A DNA stretch of 64,000 nucleotides. Source: Nocardioides sp. SLBN-35. GTDB lineage: Bacteria; Actinomycetota; Actinomycetes; Propionibacteriales; Nocardioidaceae. Of the stretch, positions 58,193-64,000 are shown one piece after another. The notes under the pieces were generated by a model. That model had not been told where the DNA came from. It made no database searches and was given only the letters and a program-made list of their open reading frames with translations. A program made the position numbers and the translations under genes. The number at the start of each line of letters is the position of its first letter. Within the stretch, counting starts at the first letter, position 1. The stretch is from NCBI RefSeq assembly GCF_006715725.1, contig NZ_VFNU01000001.1:2170001-2234000 (forward strand), in the 5' to 3' direction.

Positions 58193-60192
58193 AGCGCCGC
58201 CGCCAGCTCGGTGCCCTGCTTGATCGCGCGCTTGGCGTCCAGCTCGGCAGCGAGGTCCGCGCCGCCGATCAGGTGCACCCGGCCGGGGAAGGCCGAGGCG
58301 ACCAGGTCGTCGTACAGACCGCGGACGGACTCCTGGCCCGCGCACACGACGACGTGGTCGACGTCGAGCACCTGCGAGGTCCCGTCGACGGTGATGTGGA
58401 GGCCGGCGTCGTCGACCCGGTCGTAGCTGACCCCGCTGAGCTGGTGCACGCCGAGGTCCTTGACCGCTGCGCGGTGCACCCAGCCCGACGTCTTGCCGAG
58501 GCCCTTGCCCTGCGCGGACTCCTTGCGCTGCAGCAGCCAGACCTCGCGGGCCGGGGTGCGCGGCGTCTTGTCCGTGACGCCGCCGCGGACGACTGCCGGA
58601 TCGGCGACGCCCCAGTGCGCCTTCCACTCCTCGAGGGTCTCCGGCGCGTGCGCCAGCAGCTCGGTCACGTCGAAGCCGATGCCGCCGGCACCCATCACCG
58701 CGACCTTCGCGCCCACGGCCACCCGGCCGGTGATCGCGTCCGGGTAGGAGACGACCTTCGCGTGGTCGATGCCCGGGACGGCCGGCGTGCGCGGCTCGAC
58801 GCCGGTCGCGACCACGACCTCGTCGTACCCGGCCAGCAGGTCGGGCGTCGCGCGGGTCGCGAGCTTCACGTTGACGCCGAGGACCTCCATGCGGCGGCGG
58901 AAGTAGCGCAGGGTCTCGGCGAACTCCTCCTTGCCGGGGATCTGCATCGCCAGCCGGAACTGGCCGCCCAGCTCCTCGGAGGCCTCGAACAGGGTGACGT
59001 CGTGGCCGCGCTCGGCGGCGCTGACGGCTGTCGCCAGTCCGGCGGGGCCACCGCCGACGACCGCGACCCGCTTCGCGCGACGGGTCGGGCTGAGCACCAG
59101 CGTCGTCTCGTGGCAGGCGCGCGGGTTGACCAGGCAGGAGGCCCGCTTGGCCTGGAAGGTGTGGTCGAGGCAGGCCTGGTTGCAGCCGATGCAGGTGTTG
59201 ATCTCGTCGGCGCGACCGTCGCGGGCCTTGGCGACGAGATCGGCGTCGGCGAGGAACGGGCGGGCCATCGAGACCAGGTCGACGCCCTGCTCCAGCACGG
59301 ACTCCGCGACGTCGGGGGTGTTGATCCGGTTGCTCGCACACACCGGGATCGAGACCTCGGCCTTGAGGCGCAGCGTGCTGTCGACCCAGGCACCGCGCGG
59401 GACACTGGTGACGATCGTGGGCACCCGCGCCTCGTGCCAGCCGATGCCTGTGTTGAAGACGCTGGCACCGGCCTCCTCGAGCTTGTGCGCGAGCTCGACG
59501 GTCTCGGCCCAGGTCTGGCCGTCGGGCACCAGGTCGAGCAGCGACATCCGGTACATCACGAAGAAGTCCGGCAGCTCCTGGCGGATCCGGCGCACCACCT
59601 CGACGGGGAAGCGCATCCGGTTCTCGGCCGACCCGCCCCACTTGTCGGTACGACGATTGGTGCGCGACGCGAGGAACTGGTTGATCAGGTAGCCCTCGGA
59701 GCCCATCACCTCGATGCCGTCGTACCCCGCCTTCTGCGCGAGCTTGGCGGAGGCGACGAAGTCGTCGATGGTGCGCTCGACCGCGCGGCCGGACAGGGCG
59801 GACGCCTTGAACGGCGTGATCGGCGACTTGGTCGCGCTCGCCGAGACACTGAACGGCGTGTAGCCGTAGCGGCCGGCGTGCAGCAGCTGCAGCGCGATCC
59901 TCCCGCCGTGGGCGTGGACCGCCTCGGTCACCCGCTGGTGACGGTGGGCGTTGAGGCGGGTGGTCATCTGCGAGCCGAACGGCAGCAGCCACCCGCGCAC
60001 GTTGGGGGAGTAGCCGCCGGTGACGATCAGGCCGACGCCGCCGGCCGCGCGCTCGGCGAAGTACGCCGCCAGCTCGTCGACGTGCCAGGGCCGGTCCTCG
60101 AGACCGGTGTGCATCGAGCCCATCACCGCACGGGACTGGAGCTCGAGGCCGCCGACGGTGGCCGGGGTCGTGAGCAGGGGGTAGGTGGTCAT
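58189..60192 (-). CDS. fadH: NADH:flavin oxidoreductase, 2,4-dienoyl-CoA reductase-like
   Basis: A 667-residue three-domain enzyme: an FMN-binding old-yellow-enzyme barrel (about 1-360), a 4Fe-4S site 'CIGCNQACLDHTFQAKRASC' and a C-terminal FAD/NAD region ('VAVVGGGPAGLATAVSAAER', 'VAVMGAGGIGFDVTELL'). This is the layout of FadH/trimethylamine-dehydrogenase-type reductases. It reduces conjugated double bonds; the true substrate could be a dienoyl-CoA or an enone. It is coupled to PadR upstream and an NTF2-like gene downstream. Confidence 0.9.
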   Translation of the reverse strand: MTTYPLLTTPATVGGLELQSRAVMGSMHTGLEDRPWHVDELAAYFAERAAGGVGLIVTGGYSPNVRGWLLPFGSQMTTRLNAHRHQRVTEAVHAHGGRIALQLLHAGRYGYTPFSVSASATKSPITPFKASALSGRAVERTIDDFVASAKLAQKAGYDGIEVMGSEGYLINQFLASRTNRRTDKWGGSAENRMRFPVEVVRRIRQELPDFFVMYRMSLLDLVPDGQTWAETVELAHKLEEAGASVFNTGIGWHEARVPTIVTSVPRGAWVDSTLRLKAEVSIPVCASNRINTPDVAESVLEQGVDLVSMARPFLADADLVAKARDGRADEINTCIGCNQACLDHTFQAKRASCLVNPRACHETTLVLSPTRRAKRVAVVGGGPAGLATAVSAAERGHDVTLFEASEELGGQFRLAMQIPGKEEFAETLRYFRRRMEVLGVNVKLATRATPDLLAGYDEVVVATGVEPRTPAVPGIDHAKVVSYPDAITGRVAVGAKVAVMGAGGIGFDVTELLAHAPETLEEWKAHWGVADPAVVRGGVTDKTPRTPAREVWLLQRKESAQGKGLGKTSGWVHRAAVKDLGVHQLSGVSYDRVDDAGLHITVDGTSQVLDVDHVVVCAGQESVRGLYDDLVASAFPGRVHLIGGADLAAELDAKRAIKQGTELAAAL

Positions 60193-60734
60193 CGGGACTC
60201 CTTGCGGGTGTGGGCGTCGAGGTACTCGGTCAGCCAGCGGATCCAGAACTCCTCCATGAGGAGGCCGCCGCGCAGCACGAGGTAGATGTCGAGGTCGGCG
60301 CCGGCCAGCGCGCCGGGGTCGGGGAAGTCGCGGGCGGCGAGGTACTCGTAGAGCGAGAGCCGCTTGGTGTGCTCGTCGAGCTGGCGGCGCAGGTCGTCGA
60401 GGAGTGCCGCCCGGTCGCCGTACGACGCCCCGCGCATCTTGACGCTGACGCTGCTGCGCATCGCGTCGGGTGTGGTCGGCTCGCCGATCCAGCGGGCGAG
60501 CTCGGCGCGGCCGGCGTCCGTGACGCCATAGATCTTCTTGGTGGGGCGGTCGGCCTGCGCGACGGCCTCGGAGGTGATCCAGCCGTCGCCCTCCATCCGG
60601 CCTAGGACGCGGTAGATCTGCTGGTGCGTCGCGGACCAGAAGAACCCGATCGAGGCGTCGAAGCGTCGCACCAGGTCGGAGCCGGAGGCGGCGCGCTCAC
60701 TCAGCGACACGAGGATCGCGTGCTCGAGGGCCAT
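60189..60734 (-). CDS. PadR-family transcriptional regulator
   Basis: A 181-residue PadR regulator: winged HTH at about 1-80 ('LEHAILVSLSERAASGSDLV', 'THQQIYRVLGRMEGDGWIT') plus a C-terminal dimerisation helix region (about 95-180, Vir_act_alpha_C-like). ATG 60734. It leads the operon with the fadH-type gene (overlap of 4 nt), so autorepression through the palindrome 32 nt upstream is likely. The ligand is unknown. Confidence 0.9.
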   Translation of the reverse strand: MALEHAILVSLSERAASGSDLVRRFDASIGFFWSATHQQIYRVLGRMEGDGWITSEAVAQADRPTKKIYGVTDAGRAELARWIGEPTTPDAMRSSVSVKMRGASYGDRAALLDDLRRQLDEHTKRLSLYEYLAARDFPDPGALAGADLDIYLVLRGGLLMEEFWIRWLTEYLDAHTRKESR

Positions 60735-60763
60735 GGCCCCAGCGTGCCCCAGACGGCGACGCT

Positions 60764-60785
60764 ATGCAACTAGTTGCGCAACTCG
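60764..60785. promoter_or_regulatory. Putative PadR operator
   Basis: GCAACT-AGTTGC (60766-60777) is a perfect palindrome, and an overlapping TTGCGCAA (60774-60781) makes a second dyad. Together they read ATGCAACTAGTTGCGCAAC. The site is just upstream of the PadR start and fits an autorepressor. Confidence 0.6.
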
Positions 60786-60801
60786 TTTCAGGTGGCTCCG
60801 G

Positions 60802-61878
60802 TCACGCCCGGTGGTAGGTCTTGTTCGCGATCCGCCAGGCGCCGTCGACGCGCAGCAGCGCGAAGGAGTCGGTGAAGACGTCCGGCCCGTGGTGCAGCGT
60901 CATCGTCGCGGTGCCGGTGCTGCCGGTGACGTCGACGCGGTCGACCCGGCGCCGCCGCGTCGGCTCGTCGGGCGCGGGGGAGCCGGTGAACAGCGCGCAG
61001 TACTCCTCCAACGTCCACGACGTGAAGCGCCCCTCGCGCAGTCCCTCGACGTGGGCGGTCGGCAGGAACGCCCGCCGGTGGTACGACGCATCGCCGGTCG
61101 CATGGCCCGCCGCGTAGTCGCGCAGCGGCGCGAGGACCGCCGGGTCGGCGTGGGCCGGGGTGAGGAGTCCGGCGATGTCGCTGCCGGGGGCGAGCGCGCC
61201 GGCGAGCAGCGCGACGTCCTTGGCGAGGGCGCTGGCCGCGAAGTCGGCGGGGGTGGCGTCGGGGGCCTCCAGCCGGTCGCGCTTGGCCCGGACCAGGCCG
61301 CCGAGTGCGGTCCGCTCGAGGACGTCCAGCGCGAGGTGAGGGGGCAGGTCGAGCGCGGCGGCGCGGGTGCGGGCCGCGCGCACGGTGAGCAGCGCGTCGG
61401 CGAGCACGCCGTTGGCGACGAGCTTCGCGGCAGCAGCGGTGGCCGGCGTGCCGCAGTCGACGACGGTGCCGAGGTCGGCGAGGACCGCGGCGGCCGGGCC
61501 GGGCGCGCCTCCGGCAAGGAAGGTGAGGGTGCCGGCAGCGACCGCCCCGGTCGAGCCGAGGACCGGCGCGTGCAGGATCCGCGGTGCGAGCGCGGCCAGC
61601 TCGACCGCCTCGTCCGGGCCGACGGTCGCGGTGTTCACGACGACCGCCTCGACGGGCAGGCGGGTGCGCACGGTGTCGAGCACGGCGCGGCAGGCGGCGG
61701 CGTCATAGAGGCAGAGCAGCACGACCTCGGCGTCGCGCACGGCGTCCGGCGCGGTCGCGGCGGTGCCGCCGCCGGAGCGGGTCCAGGTGGTGACGTGGTG
61801 GTTGCGGTCGGCGAGGCGGGCGGCGATGGCGGCGCCGAGGTGGCCGAGCCCGAGGACGGTGACGTGCATGGCGTCCAT
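60802..61878 (-). CDS. NAD(P)-dependent dehydrogenase fused to an NTF2-like domain
   Basis: A 358-residue two-domain protein. The N-terminus (about 1-255) is a 6PGDH-superfamily beta-hydroxyacid dehydrogenase/imine-reductase-like domain ('VTVLGLGHLGAAIAARLADR', 'VNTATVGPDEAVELAAL', 'AKLVANGVLADALL'). From about 258 an NTF2/lumazine-binding-2 domain follows ('EEYCALFTGSPAPDEPTRR', 'FALLRVDGAWRIANKTYHRA'). Such a fusion is unusual. ATG 61878 or 61869 may start it. Divergent from the LysR gene, which probably controls it. Confidence 0.78.
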   Translation of the reverse strand: MDAMHVTVLGLGHLGAAIAARLADRNHHVTTWTRSGGGTAATAPDAVRDAEVVLLCLYDAAACRAVLDTVRTRLPVEAVVVNTATVGPDEAVELAALAPRILHAPVLGSTGAVAAGTLTFLAGGAPGPAAAVLADLGTVVDCGTPATAAAAKLVANGVLADALLTVRAARTRAAALDLPPHLALDVLERTALGGLVRAKRDRLEAPDATPADFAASALAKDVALLAGALAPGSDIAGLLTPAHADPAVLAPLRDYAAGHATGDASYHRRAFLPTAHVEGLREGRFTSWTLEEYCALFTGSPAPDEPTRRRRVDRVDVTGSTGTATMTLHHGPDVFTDSFALLRVDGAWRIANKTYHRA

Positions 61879-61926
61879 GCTGGCCGTCGCAGGGCTCTGC
61901 GACCAGCGCAACTCCAGCAGGCCAGA

Positions 61927-61943
61927 TATGCGCTGATCGCATA
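61927..61943. promoter_or_regulatory. Putative LysR operator
   Basis: TATGCG-CTGAT-CGCATA is a perfect 6-bp-arm dyad containing a T-N11-A core, halfway between the divergent dehydrogenase and LysR genes. It sits 11 nt before the LysR ATG. Confidence 0.65.
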
Positions 61944-61953
61944 GGTTGGCAGG

Positions 61954-62829
61954 ATGACCCTCACTGGCTGGCGCACCTTCCTCGCCGTGCACCGCCTCGG
62001 CTCGCTCTCGGCGGCCGCGGCCGAGCTCGGCTACACCCAGTCCGCCATCTCCCGACAGGTCGCCACGCTGGAGCGGGAGGTCGGGGTCGCCCTGCTCGAA
62101 CGCCGAGCGCGCGGGGTGGTGCCCACGGCCGCCGGCACCGCCTTCGCCCAGCACGCCCGCGGCGTCCTCGCTGCGGCGGACCGGGCCGTGCACGCGACGA
62201 GGGAGGCCGCATCCGGCCGGGGCGTCGTGGCCGTCGGTGCGACCCCGTCGGCCGCCGCCGGGCTGGTGCCGGCCGCGCTGCGCGGGCTCGACGCGGCCTG
62301 GACCCTGACCACCGGGCTCACCGCCGAGCTCGAGGACCTCGTCGCCACCGGCGTGCTCGACCTCGCCGTGGTCACCGACGCCCCGCCCGGCCTCGCCGCC
62401 GACGCCCGGCTCGTGCGCCAGCGGCTCGGCGAGGACGTGATGCGGGTGGTCGTCGCGGAGGGGCATCCGGCAGCGGCCGGCGCTGCGGGACTCGCGGACT
62501 TCGCCGCGGAGGCCTGGGCCGAGGACAACGAGGGCTCCGCCGCGCTGCTGCGCGCCGCCGGCGCGGCCGCCGGGTTCGCGCCGCGGATCGAGCTCGCGGC
62601 CGCCGACCTGGCGGGCAAGGTGGCGCTGGTCGCGGCCGGGCACGCGGTCGCACTGGTCCCCGGGCTGCTGGTGCCTGCCCTGCGGCGCGACGTGGTGGCG
62701 CTCGCCGTACCGGACGCGCCACGGCGGGCGATCATCGCCACCCTGCCGGCCGGACCGGAGCCTGCGGCGCCCGTGGCGGCGCTGGTCGCCGGGCTCAGCG
62801 CTGCGCTCGGAACTCCTTCATCCGCCTGA
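61954..62829 (+). CDS. LysR-family transcriptional regulator
   Basis: A 291-residue LysR protein: HTH at about 1-60 ('WRTFLAVHRLGSLSAAAAEL', 'GYTQSAISRQVATLEREVGV') and effector domain (about 90-285). ATG 61954. It is divergent from the fused dehydrogenase with a dyad in between, so it most likely regulates that gene and itself. The 3' end overlaps the convergent SDR gene by 35 nt. Confidence 0.9.
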   Translation: MTLTGWRTFLAVHRLGSLSAAAAELGYTQSAISRQVATLEREVGVALLERRARGVVPTAAGTAFAQHARGVLAAADRAVHATREAASGRGVVAVGATPSAAAGLVPAALRGLDAAWTLTTGLTAELEDLVATGVLDLAVVTDAPPGLAADARLVRQRLGEDVMRVVVAEGHPAAAGAAGLADFAAEAWAEDNEGSAALLRAAGAAAGFAPRIELAAADLAGKVALVAAGHAVALVPGLLVPALRRDVVALAVPDAPRRAIIATLPAGPEPAAPVAALVAGLSAALGTPSSA

Positions 62830-63649
62830 GGTAGCCGCGCAGCCGGACGGCCGGCACCGCGCGCGGCCAGTCGCCGGCGCGGAACCAGGCGTCCGACCCG
62901 CCGTCCACGAAGACCACGCTGCCGCACAGGAAGTCCGCGGCGTCGGAGAGCATGAAGACCACCCACGCGGCCAGCTGCCCGGGGTCGCCGAAGCCGCCGA
63001 TCGGGACCGGGAAGGCCTTGATCCGCTTCGCCTCGGCCGGCGTCGCGAGCTGCTGCTCGAGCAGCGGGGTGAGGATCGCGCCGGGCGCGATCGCGTTGAG
63101 CCGGATGCCGGCGCCGGCCCATGCGGGGGTGACCGCCTCGCGGCGCACCCACTGGCTGACGGCGATCTTGCTGGCGCCGTACGCGAAGGTCGGCGCCATC
63201 CGCCCGAACCTGCGCAGCGTGCCGAGCGCCTTCGGCACGTCGCGCGCCAGCAGGGCGCGGACCGCACGGCGCGGAACCATCGGCACGGTCGTCGTGGAGT
63301 TGCTGGAGAAGACGACCACCTTGGCCCGCTCGGCGGCGGCCAGCGCCGGGCGCCAGGCGTCGAGCAGCTCGACGACCCCGAGGTAGTTGACCTCCGCGAT
63401 CAGCCGGGCGCGGTCCCGGCCCGGTGCCGGGCCCAGGCCCGCGGCCAGCACCGCGCCGTCGAGGACGCCGCCGGCTCGCTCGAGGACGGCGGCGGCCGCC
63501 GTACGACGCCCGTCCGCGGTGGCGAGGTCCGCCACGACGTCCCCCTCCCGGAGGTCGACGCCGATGACGGTGTGACCCTCGGCGACGAGCCGGGCGAGGA
63601 CGGCGGCGCCCATGCCGGAGGCCGAGCCGGTGACTGCGTAGGTACCCAC
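62795..63649 (-). CDS. 3-alpha-hydroxysteroid-dehydrogenase-like SDR
   Basis: A 284-residue SDR: 'VTGSASGMGAAVLARLVAEG', 'GVDLREGDVVADLATADGRR', 'VLAAGLGPAPG' and Tyr-Lys in 'YGASKIAV'. The 'DLxxA-GR' region and 'LDGAVLAAGLGP' resemble 3-alpha-HSD/carbonyl reductase of Comamonas testosteroni. A KstR-like box stands 11 nt before the GTG start, supporting a steroid-linked role. The substrate itself is inferred. Confidence 0.8.
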   Translation of the reverse strand: MGTYAVTGSASGMGAAVLARLVAEGHTVIGVDLREGDVVADLATADGRRTAAAAVLERAGGVLDGAVLAAGLGPAPGRDRARLIAEVNYLGVVELLDAWRPALAAAERAKVVVFSSNSTTTVPMVPRRAVRALLARDVPKALGTLRRFGRMAPTFAYGASKIAVSQWVRREAVTPAWAGAGIRLNAIAPGAILTPLLEQQLATPAEAKRIKAFPVPIGGFGDPGQLAAWVVFMLSDAADFLCGSVVFVDGGSDAWFRAGDWPRAVPAVRLRGYLRRMKEFRAQR

Positions 63650-63659
63650 GCCGCAGACT

Positions 63660-63675
63660 CTAGAACAGGTTCTAG
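63660..63675. promoter_or_regulatory. KstR-like operator
   Basis: CTAGAAC-AG-GTTCTAG is a perfect 16-nt palindrome whose core TAGAACAGGTTCTA fits the KstR consensus T-N2-AAC-N2-GTT-N2-A of mycobacterial cholesterol-catabolism genes. It is directly upstream of the steroid-dehydrogenase-like SDR and overlaps the stop of the next gene. Confidence 0.7.
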
Positions 63676-64000
63676 TTAGTCAGCGCGCGATCCGCCCGTT
63701 CCCGGGTCACCGCGGCCCACGGGCTCCACAGGAACCAGCGCGGCAGCGCCTCGACGAGCCGGGGGAGACCGGCGACCTGGACCCGGCCGGCCTCGACGGC
63801 CTCGCCCCACGAGCAGTAGCCCTGGAAGACGTCGGACAGGGCCGGCGTGGTCGCGGTGACCTCGACGTCGACGGCGAAGCCGGGGTGCTGCAGGCAGACC
63901 GACACCTCGGTGCGCTCCATGACCAGCCAGATGGTCACGGCCTCCGGCGCGGTGTGCCGGAACTCCACGACCGTGCGGCCCGGTGGCAGCCGCTGGAGGT
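63672..64000 (-). CDS. Partial gene, C-terminal (SCP2-like) part of a probable HxlR-type regulator
   Basis: The frame is open to the window edge, so only the C-terminal 109 residues are seen; an internal Met at 63968 is not the start. The visible part reads 'LQRLPPGRTVVEFRHTAPEA', then 'TIWLVMERTEVSVCLQHPGF' and ends in 'RADRALTN'. This resembles the SCP2-like tail of actinobacterial HxlR/winged-helix regulators, but the HTH lies outside the window. Its stop codon is inside the KstR-like palindrome. Confidence 0.6.
   Translation of the reverse strand, partial: LQRLPPGRTVVEFRHTAPEAVTIWLVMERTEVSVCLQHPGFAVDVEVTATTPALSDVFQGYCSWGEAVEAGRVQVAGLPRLVEALPRWFLWSPWAAVTRERADRALTN

Overview
The window is very GC-rich, with many GTG starts and densely packed genes whose stops and starts overlap (ATGA/GTGA). 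Its gene content (a Gram-positive type IV pilus cluster, a DUF222/HNH '13E12' protein, DUF3556, PucR, a Cre-type alkylphenol operon and a KstR-like box) points to an actinobacterium, most likely Nocardioidaceae and Nocardioides-like. The genus is an inference. I saw no rRNA, tRNA, CRISPR array or classical transposase.

Layout. 0-7.5 kb: a response regulator divergent from a frameshifted histidine kinase; a LysR regulator; an unknown nuclease-fold-like gene bracketed by two near-identical long hairpins; phenylalanine hydroxylase divergent from an Lrp/AsnC regulator; an SDR; and a PhaC-like alpha/beta hydrolase. 7.6-16.3 kb: a type IV pilus operon (pilA, pilT, pilB, pilC, three minor-pilin-like genes, pilD). 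16.3-17.8 kb: a DUF222/HNH gene with an SOS-type box and a structured leader. 17.8-20.8 kb: small membrane and unknown proteins and cardiolipin synthase.

20.8-37.7 kb is the metabolic core. An HD phosphohydrolase and an IclR regulator precede a tightly coupled eight-gene operon: P450, a split PEP-synthase-like kinase (two genes), SDR, [2Fe-2S] ferredoxin, ferredoxin reductase, a second HD phosphohydrolase and an aldehyde dehydrogenase. This matches the Cre system of Corynebacterium glutamicum, in which an alkylphenol such as p-cresol is phosphorylated, oxidised by a P450 while masked as an aryl phosphate, dephosphorylated, and oxidised to 4-hydroxybenzoate. After a repeat-rich GIY-YIG locus come a second IclR regulator and pcaHG, pcaB, pcaD, pcaC and pobA, so the window encodes a nearly complete route from p-cresol to beta-ketoadipate. 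A palindrome of the form TTCCG-N5-CGGAA precedes the first HD gene and the P450, with a degenerate copy upstream of pcaH.

37.7-41.5 kb: a divergent cluster (MMPL exporter, AhpD-like protein, a 49-residue zinc-ribbon protein and DUF2892 on one side; DUF302 and a CsoR/CstR-like repressor on the other) with two C-tract/G-tract palindromes in the shared promoter. 41.5-49.6 kb: an alpha/beta hydrolase, photolyase, a carotenoid-desaturase-like flavoprotein, a PucR regulator, an acyl-CoA ligase and a DUF3556 membrane protein. 49.8-51.9 kb: an HNH-repeat protein, a serpin-like protein and a DUF4334 protein. 51.9-57.1 kb: flavodoxin-like, DUF1304 and NmrA-like proteins and a full osmoprotectant ABC importer. 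57.2-64 kb: an SRPBCC protein, a PadR-controlled old-yellow-enzyme operon, a dehydrogenase fused to an NTF2-like domain and divergent from a LysR gene, a 3-alpha-hydroxysteroid-dehydrogenase-like SDR behind a KstR-like box, and the 3' part of a regulator-like gene cut by the window edge.
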